A program made the position numbers and the translations under genes. DNA of 64,000 bases, taken from the NCBI GenBank assembly GCA_020809705.1, contig CP085828.1, positions 6,262,001 through 6,326,000 of the forward strand, in the 5' to 3' direction. Position 1 is the stretch's first letter. Every line of letters begins with the position of its first letter. Source of the stretch: Calonectria ilicicola. Its lineage: Eukaryota > Ascomycota > Sordariomycetes > Hypocreales > Nectriaceae. The notes beneath the pieces were generated by a model that was not told the origin of the DNA, did no database searches, and saw only the letters and a list, made by a program, of their open reading frames with translations. Positions 23,319 through 33,689 of this stretch are shown piece after piece.

Positions 23319-23728
23319 ATATATATATTGGTTTTTTTCTATTGACTTTAGGGCACCCCTTCGAATATTATAATATAATATAGGTTAGGCTGGAGGCATT
23401 TGGTTGCTTTTGGTGGATGACAAGTGTCACAGGCTGAAGCCTGGCAGAGGATTACGGCTATGCCGTATCCACCTAGATTAAGCTTCATGACTATGTTGAT
23501 AGCGAGGGCACACCAAGGCATATATAATCAGAAGAACACGTTCTTCTGATCGTCTTCTTCTCCTTCCTCCTTAGCTTTAGATAGACCAATACAGAGCACC
23601 CTTCAGGTTGAATAAACCCAGGACCAGCCCTTCACAACAAGAATAGCTGATTCCTTCTTAACAATAATTTTGACTATCTTCTAAGCCTTATCAAAAGAAG
23701 GGAAATTCAGCTTGAAAAGCGCCTCCAT
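23319..23728 (-). pseudogene. MULE transposase, N-terminal part
   Basis: It starts at an ATG (23728-23726) and reads MEALFKLNFPSFDKA, a stop at a probable Trp, then KIVKIIVKKESAILV. After removing the solo LTR (23425-23636) it continues IHQKQPNASSLTYIIL, a stop, YSKGCPKVNRKK. This resembles the N-terminal segment of fungal MULE transposases. The foldback element interrupts it at 23318. A further scrap (reading VPFYCP) may lie at 22683-22645. Confidence 0.6.
23425..23636 (-). repeat. Gypsy solo LTR, copy 3
   Basis: 212 bp, same family as 5494-5705. It is flanked by a perfect ACAAG duplication (23420-23424 and 23637-23641). Formed by recombination between the LTRs of a former element. Confidence 0.95.
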
Positions 23729-23888
23729 TATCACCAAAAGCTTCAAGGGCAGCAGGCGCATTGTGTGTGTGTTGAACGCGTTGAGGTGGGGGGCAGGGGT
23801 GTCGCGTGTGGACAGAAGCTGTCTTAGGTTGCATAGTAAATTATGTGTGTGCGCCGACGTCGGGTGTCACGGACCCACTAGTGACTCT

Positions 23889-23942
23889 CAGCCACTGCGA
23901 GGATGCTCGTTAGCCAAATGGGGATGCTAAATAGGAAGTTCC
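23889..23942. repeat. Right terminal inverted repeat of the MULE
   Basis: Reverse complement of 3858-3911; ends AGGAAGTTCC at 23942. Confidence 0.88.
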
Positions 23943-23950
23943 ATATTTTA
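23943..23950. repeat. Right target-site duplication of the MULE
   Basis: ATATTTTA, identical to 3850-3857. Confidence 0.85.
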
Positions 23951-24740
23951 TGGTCAATCCAGCGCCTCTGCAAAGCGATAAGTTCGCACGGCCATTCTAT
24001 TATTTTTGTACTTGATCGGTACTCTGATGAGCTTAACAGTGTGATGCGGAAAGATGCATGGACATGGATTCAATCCTCAGGTAGTGAGTGGCCTAGGGTT
24101 GTGAGAAGCCCAATGTTACTCGGCATCCTACATGAGAAGAAACGTGACCAAAAAAGATTTACAGCGTAGTCGTATGCCCACATGAACAGTGCACTTTCAA
24201 AATGGGGCACGGTAGACTGCTGACGTAGGGCGCTAGCGTGGAAAAGGTCAGTGATCACTGTGGGCAAGACGACCTGAGCGGAAGGGCCCATAGGTCTCGC
24301 CTGGTACCTTGCTTCGCTAGATTACGTGGAAGGTACCTATCAACTACATAAACGAGACTACACGGAAAGGCGAAAGTGTTCACCGGTAAAAATTCGTGAT
24401 GGTTACTGTGGAGCAAGTCTCGGAAGGAGGTGCTAACCCAACCTGGCTATTTTCAAGATCCACAGCCAATCAGCTTGCTTGACCCCGTGTCTGCATGCAC
24501 ACTGCCACAATACGGCTCGGCATCTATCTGGGTGGCAGCGAAAACAATGTCTTGATGATTTTATATGATATCCCTCCGGCCTGAAATCCTGCCTTCCCTT
24601 TTTTCTCTACCTCTATTAAAAAGCGTCAGTAATCATTATTCTAGGTTCGCAAAACAGTCGTTGTCGCTTCCATTTTAGTCCTGCACGCAGTACAATCGCA
24701 CTCCCTCTCTTATGATTTATGATCGCTTTATACAGTAAAC
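23951..24740. other. Intergenic, promoter of the zinc-finger gene
   Basis: No gene supported. It is the host sequence to the right of the nest and the upstream region of the gene at 24741. CTTTATACAG lies just before the start codon. Confidence 0.4.
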
Positions 24741-26081
24741 ATGGACGAAACCCACCTCCCTACAACTCGAATCCAGCTATCGCGCAAAAAGGGACAACGT
24801 GCTATACATCCTCCAATTGCCGATCTGCGAGGGAATTCACGGTATGAAGAGGTCGATGCTACATTGGCGACTTCACTTGCACCAACAATGAACTTGCCGG
24901 AGTCGTCTAGTGCTTCCAACAAGCTACTTAACCCAACCCAAGCCTTAGGGCAACGGCAACATATCTTCTCCAAGGCGATTCAAGGATCTCCACCTTCGAG
25001 GTGTTATAAAGAACTCAAAACTTGGAGAAGGAATGATAAGAAGAGACAGCGGAAACATGTTGAGGCTGGAAGCGATTCAGATGGTGACGAGTGGCCGTAC
25101 AATCAACGTCGCTTCAATGAGAGCCGGCAGGCGCCTGGTAAATTCTGGGCCTGCCCTTTCTACAAACTGGACTACTCCAGACACTACCGCTGCGCACAAA
25201 AGTATGAGCTCAAAAGGTACCAAGACGTCAAACAGCACATTGAGCGATGCCACACACACCGAGGCTCTTACCAATGCCCAAAGTGCCTGGAGCGGTGGAA
25301 GTCCGTAAGCCAATGGGAGACCCACATGAAGCAGGCAAACTGCCAACCCACCAGGGGCCCTGAGAATCCAACAGATGATCTAACCGATGATGAAATTCTC
25401 ATTCTCTATAGTGCGCCGAGACAATTCAGCGATGAAAAAAAGTGGTACTGGGTGTGGGATAAGCTGTTCGAGGGACATGAACGCCCATCCTCCCCGCATG
25501 TGGAAGATGGGATTGCCGAACCTACTACGATTCTCCGTCGTAGCGCTGAAGATGCACTCGTAGCTAATCTTCCCCCACTATTCCAATCGCTGAATATTCC
25601 CGTCAGCGAAAATTCCATGTCGCTTCTCCGAGGTGAAATTGGACGCATCATTTTCGATCGGCCTGCAGCTAGACAGCAGCGCTTCAGACAGCATCCGCAT
25701 AATGACGGTACCGGCCCTGCTACCCAACGCCTTGTACCTCTACCAACCCAGAAGCCAAATCAAGCCATCCAGACTGCGGAAACCGAAAGTTGTTCAATTA
25801 CAAGAAAGTCCCCTATAAACCACAACACCGAAAAAATCCCTGCCAACAATGGACATTACTCAAGCGGGCCGCCATCTCTGTCGCCGCATCAGCAGCAATT
25901 TTTTTCTGCTCTTGAAATTCCTCAAACCAACATCGACTTTTACCCTAGCATTGAACCGTATATGGCAATTTCAGCCCTTAACATTGATGACGCCTCAGCA
26001 ACAGAAAACCCAGGCTCCTCCTTTGGAGATTTGTTGGGGTTTCTGGATCCAGCAAGCCATTTTCTCCCTACACTTCAGTAA
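24741..26081 (+). CDS. C2H2 zinc-finger domain protein
   Basis: An intronless gene of 446 residues. Around residues 134-200 there is a fungal-type pair of zinc fingers: FWACPFYKLDY, then CAQKYELKRYQDVKQHIERCH, then YQCPKCLERWKSVSQWETHMKQANC. A conserved segment follows (KKWYWVWDKLFEGHERPSSPHVEDG) that regularly follows this finger in fungal proteins of this type. The rest is low-complexity, Ser/Pro/Gln-rich and probably disordered. There is no signal peptide or membrane segment, so it is likely nuclear. These proteins are an expanded family of uncharacterised fungal factors. The DNA target is unknown. Confidence 0.75.
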   Translation: MDETHLPTTRIQLSRKKGQRAIHPPIADLRGNSRYEEVDATLATSLAPTMNLPESSSASNKLLNPTQALGQRQHIFSKAIQGSPPSRCYKELKTWRRNDKKRQRKHVEAGSDSDGDEWPYNQRRFNESRQAPGKFWACPFYKLDYSRHYRCAQKYELKRYQDVKQHIERCHTHRGSYQCPKCLERWKSVSQWETHMKQANCQPTRGPENPTDDLTDDEILILYSAPRQFSDEKKWYWVWDKLFEGHERPSSPHVEDGIAEPTTILRRSAEDALVANLPPLFQSLNIPVSENSMSLLRGEIGRIIFDRPAARQQRFRQHPHNDGTGPATQRLVPLPTQKPNQAIQTAETESCSITRKSPINHNTEKIPANNGHYSSGPPSLSPHQQQFFSALEIPQTNIDFYPSIEPYMAISALNIDDASATENPGSSFGDLLGFLDPASHFLPTLQ

Positions 26082-26361
26082 AACGGATGGCGAATGGGTG
26101 GTTGGCAGGAATGACTACGAGAATATGGCGACTGAGACAGGAGGATTGATCATGTCAACATGCACAGTTTAACAATTGAACGAAAAGTGATAGCTTGTAA
26201 GCCAGCATTTTCTTAGGATTAATTTATACAAATCATATGTGTTAAAATTGTACGAAAAATATATGTGATGTCTAAACAGAGGAGGTGTGCTTTGCCGAAT
26301 TCTCTCAAGCCCCAGGAAAACAAGACTGAGGAAATTCGCAACGAGGCAAACACGGATTCAA

Positions 26362-26883
26362 TTAGTGGGTGAACAACTGGCAATCAAACTGCACTAAATC
26401 ACGTTCAAAACGCTGCTTGGGATCAGCGAACTGGTAGCCAATAAACGCACTCCATCCTGCGCACATTTGTGCCGCATTATTCAGCTCAGGAGACACTGTC
26501 CAGGCCCCATAATTAACTTGAACAAATCCCAAAATGAGCCAATCATTTGGCGAATCGGTGGACCAGGAGCGACAATCCTCCACATATGTGCAACGCATCG
26601 CACAGCCGCTAACGGCAGTTTTATTAGTACTCATTCGACGGTAGACAGACCGCCCAGGCATTCCGCGTATGCTAAACGAGGTGGCGTCTTTCTGCCTAAT
26701 AACTTGCATCTTTATCGGGAACGAAGCAAAACTGGACGGCGCGTCCACTATTATGTTCTTGACCTTCCGATAACTTTTTCTGAGGTACGTTAGGCGTATT
26801 CGACAGCTGGTGGCGATCTCAAACCCCTCAAAAAGAGCCTTATCCTCCAAGACATGCATCAGTGTTCTGGATAAGACCAACAT
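26362..26883 (-). CDS. Hypothetical protein, weak
   Basis: From the first ATG in the frame (26883) the gene would encode 173 residues with no internal stop. It has several Cys and Trp (SGCAMRCTYVEDC, CRSWSTDSPNDWLIL). I recognise no domain, no signal peptide and no conserved neighbour. The open frame extends slightly upstream of the ATG. It could be a chance ORF or an exon of a decayed gene. Confidence 0.22.
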   Translation of the reverse strand: MLVLSRTLMHVLEDKALFEGFEIATSCRIRLTYLRKSYRKVKNIIVDAPSSFASFPIKMQVIRQKDATSFSIRGMPGRSVYRRMSTNKTAVSGCAMRCTYVEDCRSWSTDSPNDWLILGFVQVNYGAWTVSPELNNAAQMCAGWSAFIGYQFADPKQRFERDLVQFDCQLFTH

Positions 26884-26913
26884 CAAAGTGCGACTTGACA
26901 AAATAGTCTTCAC

Positions 26914-27877
26914 TACCTGGACAACTACCGCACTCTAAGATGCCATCATCCATTCACTTTACACAGTATTAATAACTCACAATCAAGGAATACAATAAAT
27001 AGCATCTCTACTATTTTATTCAGTTAGTACAATCTGCCATTCAAGAACATACAGGGCATCGGCATCATTCCACATACTCCCAAACCCGAAATCAGGAGGG
27101 ATAATATAAATTTCGCAAATTCTTTTTACATCTCTGTAATGAGGAAGATACTTTTGACGCGACTCAGACTTCTATGCGTTTAACCAGGAGTCGTTTGTTA
27201 CCAAGAACTCGGACAATAACAGGGCGTTTTTATCTGCGCTAGACGGCTTACAGTGAGTTTAATTATGACCAGAATTGATTTGATAAACTTAGCAAGGGCA
27301 CCAATACATGTGATATACAACCGATCGTTTGGTAGCCGTTGTTGCGACAGCTTAAGAGTTTATTAGAACAGTAGATGCAGAAGTCTCATGTGTCGTGTTT
27401 CTTTTTGTTCAGCTGATGGCTGGTCTTCTGTATAGTGAGGGTGATTGGAAAACTCAAGTTTGATTCGATAGAACAATGCTCTCCTACGCTCCAAGAGTTA
27501 ATACCTTTGATCTTTTCAGATATGGCAAAAGTTTCGATGACGAGCAAGTGAATACCGAAAGAATCTCGGAAACGTCCCAAAATATGACCCATATCTAACA
27601 CCATTGCAACAAGACGCCAGGCCAAGAGATCGTTTCAAAACAATATTGCCACTTTGAAACCAGCATGGTTCATCATATTAGTATGTGTAGCAAGCCTGGC
27701 TCACAAGCGAATACATGTCCGATGAATCACCGTAGCCTTAGTCATTTTCCTCTGGTCCATCATTTTACCACCCAAGTAAATTCTACTCATACACCACCGA
27801 GGCCAGCAATTCGCTTCCATTGAACCACGACTTCAGGCACCGGATTCAGATTCCGAATTGGAGCGCCGTTATGCCAA
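26914..27877. other. Intergenic, nothing supported
   Basis: AT-rich sequence with only short frames on both strands. No domain or repeat seen. Confidence 0.4.
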
Positions 27878-27969
27878 GCCCCGTTGGCTCAGTGGTAAAG
27901 CGTATCACTAGTAGGCGAATTCACTCGCAGGAAATGATAAGATCACTGGTTCGATTCCAGTACGGGGCA
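27878..27969 (+). tRNA. tRNA-Thr(AGT) with intron
   Basis: Acceptor stem GCCCCGT/ACGGGGC with discriminator A (27969). D-arm GGCTCAGTGGTAAAGC. Anticodon stem TATCA/TGATA with anticodon AGT at 27910-27912. T-arm ACTGG-TTCGATT-CCAGT. A 20-nt intron (27914-27933) lies one base after the anticodon, the standard place for nuclear tRNA introns. The CCA end is not encoded, as expected. Confidence 0.95.
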
Positions 27970-29299
27970 TGCAACAAGTCGCAATAGTGACATTCTTTTT
28001 TCGATTATTTTTCTCAAATGATTTCTTCGTTTTTTTTTTTTCGGTTCATCCATATTGAGTAAATATCGCTGTTTTTCAAATGCCGAGTTAGCAGTTGGCC
28101 AGCAGATTTATAACAGAAAGTAATACTGGTCTGACCCGGTCACAAAATATCTCCCTCGTTAAAGCTAAGACTGGCTCAAATAGCACTGCTTGCTTCAGTT
28201 GAGCATAATAAACAACTGCATCCATATAAGAAAATATCAAGCCTGTTTCCTATCCTCCAGCAGGGTAGGTTAAAATCCTCGGCGAGGTAAAGTATGCGTG
28301 AGCAGTTCCGACTAAAATAGAAACATTCAATTCCCCAGATAATTCACGGGCATAGTTTACACTAAGCCATCGACGCAGCCAAGGCTTAGGTCGAAATTTT
28401 TGAGTTTTCCTTAGTTACATGCAACTTTCTGATTCTAGTTATCAAGGCACACGTTTTGGATTAGCGTTGGTGTCTTGGTACTGGTGCTTGGATTTGCGAG
28501 ATGCCAGGCGCGTTGTGGTTCGTTGTCGGAACGGAATGATACCCCATTGGCAGTACCCTGCCATGTTAGTTATTTACAATGATATATACCTAGCGCGATC
28601 TTTTTGCACTCGATTCTTTCGCTTTGGGCGTGATAAAAATCTGCGAGGTGATGCATGGGGGTTTATTTTTATCTCATGTTGGTTGAGGTCGATTTGATTC
28701 GTGCTTTCCCACCACCTCCACTGGTATTCATTTCCGTACGGCCGCCGAGCTACAATGTTGGTCTTTTTGTGATGACAAGGACACAAAAGACCGGCTGTTT
28801 CCAAGCGTATCCTGGAATTTCTTATTTCCGAAGACCTGGACGCGGTTTCTCGTTGTTCTCCACGCGTTGATTGGCTGTCATCTCACTGTTGTGATTGTTC
28901 GCCACCGTGTGTCTGTGGTTTTGCTTTTTCTTTTTTTTTCGTGCTGCGCTGGCAAATTTGGGCGCCGTCAAAGCGTTGGCTACCCGCCACAGGGCCCTTC
29001 GGAATATCGTGATTCCACATTGACGGGTCGGGTACTCAGGCAGGACCGCCTATCCATGTCTTTGCGGCGAGTTGGCGCCGTGGTCTCCCGAAACTTGCGT
29101 CCGGACGGAGCTCTGCCCGGCCTGTGCATCTCCGGTGGCTTGCTTGCTGCAGAAATTAACCATCTGCGTGTGGGCACCCTGCATCCGATGGACAGGAAAG
29201 CAAAGCATACGTGTGTTGCGCGTGTGTGCGTTGTCCAGTGTTTCTCCGCTATTATGCTGGTTGGAATATGGTTCGATGTGAAATACAACGATCGTCTAA
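27970..29299. other. Intergenic
   Basis: Overlapping short frames on both strands (for example 28867-29310 forward and 29288-28980 reverse) have no recognisable domain. The forward frame runs into the TATA box of the next gene. I call none of them. Confidence 0.4.
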
Positions 29300-29310
29300 A
29301 GTCTATATAA
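29300..29310 (+). promoter_or_regulatory. TATA box of the 71-residue protein gene
   Basis: GTCTATATAAG lies about 70 nt before the start codon at 29380, followed by a leader rich in CAACCACCAACCAAA, typical of strongly expressed fungal genes. Confidence 0.6.
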
Positions 29311-29379
29311 GTTGAGGCTTGTATCGTCTAAACCCAAGAGAATCATCCAGATCATTCCAACACTCAACCACCAACCAAA

Positions 29380-29650
29380 ATGTCTGCCCCTACTCAGACC
29401 GAAGGACAGTTCGTTGTCCCCCTTCCCACCTCCACTGGCCTCTCTCAGCCGGCTGGTAAGTCAACTCTGGCAGTCCCCTTTTCCAAGCAGCTTCTCACAC
29501 ATTGCCACAGGCCAGCTCCTCAAGGGTGCCACCGATGCCGAGGGCAAGCCCAGTGCTGCTGCTCTGCTCGTCGGTATCAAGCTTGACCTTGAGGCCGAAG
29601 TCCACCTGACTGCTCGAGTCAAGGGTGATTTGACGGTCGGGCTTTACTAG
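29380..29650 (+). CDS. Small conserved-looking protein, 71 residues
   Basis: Exons 29380-29455 and 29511-29650. The 55-nt intron starts GTAAGT and ends CACAG and splits a Gly codon. The product reads MSAPTQTEGQFVVPLPTS, then GQLLKGATDAEGKPSAAALL, ending in a charged amphipathic stretch (KLDLEAEVHLTARVKGDLTVGLY). There is no signal peptide, membrane segment or Cys. Codon use is strongly biased to C-ending codons. Together with the TATA box and leader this suggests high expression. I know of similar small fungal proteins but no function. Confidence 0.7.
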
Positions 29651-30234
29651 GAGGGATGGTGATGGATTTATGATTTGATGATTGGTGTTGATGGGATTTT
29701 CTTCGGCATAACGATTGGGAGATTGGGCTTTCCTTAGGTGACGCAAAAATAGCCAAATCAATTTTTCTTTTCTTTCACCTTTTCTGGTGAGATCAACTCT
29801 ATTTTTCCCATGTCCACTTCGCTCCGGCATATCTTGCGAGGTTCACTGGTTCCACCATTTGCTCTTGGTGCTCATATCGACAGTGCTAGGCGCTATTACC
29901 CGCAATTTGGGTGCTAGTTGCTCCACGGTGGGTTCTGGATCTCACGACCCCATATTTAGCCCGCAGCCCATTCAAGTATTCATCTCGAGTACTGATTCAG
30001 AACACTAGGGATTTCGCAATCATTTGCATGTGAATGAACAAATCAATATGACCCGCGTAATACGCGTAATATGTGACTGATTTGTTCGCCATACAAATCA
30101 TGGTAACAACGGGATTATGACGTCATTCTTTTTTTTCTTTTTTTTTTTGCTTTTTCCAAAGGTCTCAGCGCGTCAAAGGCCATCATACAGCTCGTGCACC
30201 GCGTCTCGATAGCCTCACCTATCAACCATCCAAC

Positions 30235-33200
30235 ATGGCGTATCCACTGGCGGCAGTCAAGCGTGCGCCCCTTATCGAGGTCGACATCCGCGATGACCTC
30301 CTCCAGGCTCTCACGGCTGTCCAAGCCCCGGGCTCGTTTGCTTCATTCTCCTCGCTGGCCAACCCGCTGCCCGTTGACCTACTCGTCCATGACGTAGGCG
30401 ACATTGCTATGCCGCTCAGCGAGACGCAGGCATCGCAGCTCATTGCAAAGGCTCGACAGGCACCCTATGGCAAGGGCAGCGAGACGCTTGTTGATACTTC
30501 TGTCCGCAACACGTGGGAGCTGGATGCCGACCAGTTCACCTTTCAAAATCCGAGCTGGCCAACTCACTTGGATGAGATATTGCGCCATGTTGCCAAAAAT
30601 CTTGGAATCGACGGTGCCATTCGAGCAGAAATTTATAAGATGCTCATCTATGAAAAGGGCGCCATGTTTAAGCCGCACACCGAGTAAGAATCCTGCCTGT
30701 CTGCCTCTGCCTCTGTTCTCTAACAATGGTGCACAGCACTGAGAAGATCCCCGGCATGTTTGGCACAATGGTCATCTGCCTACCTTCACCTCACGAGGGC
30801 GGCGACGTTGTCGTAAAGCACTGTGGCCAAAAGAAGACATTTTCATCGTCGAAACAGACACAGTCCGTTGCTAGTTGGTATTCGGACGTGTCTCACGAGG
30901 TCCTCCCTGTCACATCGGGCTACCGTTGGGTCTTGACTTACAACCTATGCCACGATCCGTCCCAGCCACGTCCTACGGCAGGCTTTCCAGAGTCGGATAT
31001 GCAAGTGCTGCACCAAATATTGAACCGCTGGCTTTCTGCAACACCAGATTCTCGCGCAAACAGCCACCTCTACCATGTACTCGACCACGACTACACCGAG
31101 GCCAACATTTCCCTGCAGGCCTTGAAAACCCAAGATTTGGCCCGCGTGGGGGTTCTTTCAGAAATTCTCAACCGGCTCCCCATAAAAATCTTCCTCGCGC
31201 TGCTGGAAAAGTCTGAGATGGGCAGCTGCGAGTTTGACTATAGTCGCATGGGTCGCGGGCGCGGCTGGTACCACGACGATTACAACGACTACGACGACGA
31301 TGACGGTGGCCTTCATGCACTTCAGGAGGTTTTTGAGACAGAGTATAAGATCAAAACGCTTGTTGATTTGGACGGACATGTGGTATCGGAGGGGCTGGAT
31401 CTTGACGAGGAGGATATCCTTGAAGAAGGGTGCTTCGAAAACATTGAGGCTGAAGAGGAGTACGAGGGCTACATGGGCAACTCAGTACGTCTAAAAACAG
31501 TTGTGTTCAAGCCAACGACTCGCTGACAGGCGTATTTAGGGACCAACAGCGACACACTGGTATCGCGTTGCGGCATGTGTGTCTATTGCGTTGCAAGCTG
31601 CCATTCGCTAACAAGGGTGGGTAGGCCGTGGTCATTGTACCCCAAGATTCTCTTTTTGACTTCTTCGACAACGGTGGAAGAACGAACTATTCCGTAAACA
31701 ATTTGCCGTCGCAGGTCGCGTATATCGCTCGGGAATGTCTGCTGCCACAGGCACCGCCATCCTCAATTGATGCGCTGGCCAAGTTTTGCCAGCGACAGCC
31801 AACCCTTTCTCTCAGCGGGGACACGGCAGAGCAGGTTTACAAGGCCGCGCTCCACCACGAGCTGTATGAACTATTTGATCAGTTGGCTCATCGTCACACG
31901 GGATACCTCACTGCTGATTTTCTGCGATGGCTGACGCAGTGGCTGGGCACTGAGCATTGCGAAACCCGGTTCAGCTTGATTAAACAAGGGTACTTTCTAC
32001 TCACGCCCCCCCAATTACCTAAATGCTGACAAGCGCAGGATATCCGTCATCATCTCATTGTACCCTATTCTCGTCGATCAGGTGAAGACCATCAAGATTA
32101 TAGCATCTGCTTCCGGAACCAATTCTGATGGCGTGCCGCAAAATCCGAACATTCTGCTTGACTGGGCCCGCAGCTTGTTGCGTTCCTGCTTCGATGCCTC
32201 CAAGCTCGAGAAGCTCGGGACCAAGGATGGGGCCGCTATTGTTGAACTTGCTGGCTTTTTTGACGAACCTGCGGCTTTTGTCGAACAAACGTGAGTCGCA
32301 TATTGAACTGGAACATTCTTATACTGATCAGTGCCGCAGTGTGATGCAAAAGCTGGGCCAACACACCGATGCCGCGTCCTTTACTATTGGTTTGCTATCC
32401 AGACTGGATCAAGATACTCAGCCTAAAATAACCACCGAGGACTGCACGAAGATTTCTCAAAGACTGGCAGCTTCATTCGTAACTGTGACAGATTTCACCA
32501 AAATTCACAGCAATGAGGCGGCGGAACTTCGAGGCAAAGGCCAGCAGCTTGCATCAGTCAAGGCACCTCGGGAGGCCATCGATGTCCAGCAGCTTGTCGA
32601 TGCATTTTCCATCATCATGAATCTGAGCACAGAAGGAAGCGGCGATTTGACCCGGCAGCTCATTTCCAAAATGGTCAACGACGCGTCTCAAATGCCCCCC
32701 CTAGAACTCCACTCCACTTGGGTGCCTTTCCTGTCTTCTCTGCTTCCCCTCCTTGTCTCCAACAACGTGCCTCTAGGTACAGAATGCTACCAGCAGCTCT
32801 ACTTAGCCATTCTCAAAGCGTACCTCGACAGGTTTGTGATGCGTGAGCCCGTCGCGGACACCAGTCTCGTGCGGCCCCGCGTGCACTGCTCGTGTGACGA
32901 CTGCGACCGGCTCAACAGGTTTTTAACCAACAACCACGAAAAAGTTGGGCGTTTTGCGGTCAACAAGAAAAGGCGCATGCACCTACACCAGCGGCTCGAC
33001 GGGGCTCGCATAGATTGCACCCACGAGACGTGGCGGTCGGGTTCGCCTCAGACGCTCGTCGTCACCAAGACGTTCGCGCATCACGCGAAGAACCACAAGC
33101 TCTGGAAGGCTCGGTGCAACTTGGCTGTCGAGAAGATTGAAGAGTTTGATCGCGGCCAGCTGCAAGACCTGCTCGGATCAGATTATGCATCCATTGCAAC

Positions 33201-33363
33201 CTTAAGTCGAGTCTCGGCGAAGAAGCCGCCGCCGCCTCGGGCTGCCCGGGCGGTGGCGGAAAGCAGTGGCGCGTCAGCAGCCAGGCCACGAACACCGATG
33301 GTGGGGGAGAAACGCAAGCTGCCCTTTGAGGATGTGGACGTGATTGATTTGACAGAAGATTAG
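30235..33363 (+). CDS. 2-oxoglutarate/Fe(II)-dependent dioxygenase domain protein
   Basis: Six exons: 30235-30683, 30737-31484, 31540-31572, 31625-31989, 32039-32290 and 32340-33363. They encode 956 residues. The dioxygenase core is at about residues 135-220: HTD (His148, Asp150, with Asp150 completed across intron 1), then SHEVLPVTSGYRW supplying His203 and the 2-oxoglutarate-binding Arg213. The remaining 700 residues are helical with an acidic patch (YNDYDDDDGG) and a basic C-terminus (KKPPPPRAARAV). Only four of the five introns are GT-AG. The third (31573-31624) must use a GC donor to keep frame and give VAAVVIVPQ. The family resembles prolyl-hydroxylase-like fungal proteins. Substrate unknown. 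Confidence 0.82.
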
Positions 33364-33579
33364 TGGACTTTTGCCACTGTATTCAGAACTCAATGCATAC
33401 CGTTGCATGGTGACTGTGAATGGTAGTTTCGAGTGTTATGGGCCCCAGATTTTCGCAAGTTCCGTATCCTTGTCTAGTGATTGGTTTCTATAGTGTCCCC
33501 AATGGGGAAGCAAAAGCCCAGTGTTTAAGCCAGCGGGGTCAATGAGCCACCAAAAAAAAAGAATCAAGTGATGATCAGT

Positions 33580-33689
33580 TGGTGGAATTGGGATTCACTC
33601 AGGAGGATTGCCCCAGTAGAATGCCGCTTGCTTTCTGCAAGCAAGAACTGGTCTCGGGTCTACCGCCCTAACCACTCGGCTATTCCACC
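33580..33689 (-). pseudogene. tRNA-Ser(CGA)-like gene with intron, probably defective
   Basis: On minus, the acceptor strands GGTGGAA and TTCCACC pair perfectly with discriminator A. The A box TAGCCGAGTGGTT is intact, and GTAGA/TCTAC could form the anticodon stem around CCCGAGA plus an intron-like insert with an 8-bp hairpin (GCTTGC...GCAAGC). However, position 33 is C, not U, and the T-arm/B box reads GAGTGAATCC instead of GGTTCGAATCC and does not pair. It may be a pseudogene or a tRNA-derived repeat. Confidence 0.45.

Larger units (their letters stand above)
3858..23942 (-). mobile_element. 20-kb Mutator-like (MULE) DNA transposon carrying nested insertions
   Basis: The boundaries are set by matching terminal inverted repeats and a perfect 8-bp duplication. 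Between them, on the minus strand, lie the pieces of one MULE transposase gene in the right order: the N-terminus at 23728-23319, the core at 11215-10863, and the rest at 5493-4076. Everything else in the interval is a later insertion: a Gypsy element, three or four solo LTRs, a Helitron and a foldback element. Removing the Gypsy element and the solo LTRs with known duplications makes the transposase frame read through their junctions. The element is dead, because the transposase has many in-frame stops. Confidence 0.8.

Noticed and set aside
23951..24291. Further MULE coding sequence to the right of 23.9 kb
   Set aside because: The inverted repeat and duplication end the element at 23942. 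ORFs beyond it show no MULE motif.
28867..29310. 147-codon forward ORF before the small gene
   Set aside because: It runs through the TATA box of the next gene, overlaps an equally long reverse frame and has no domain.
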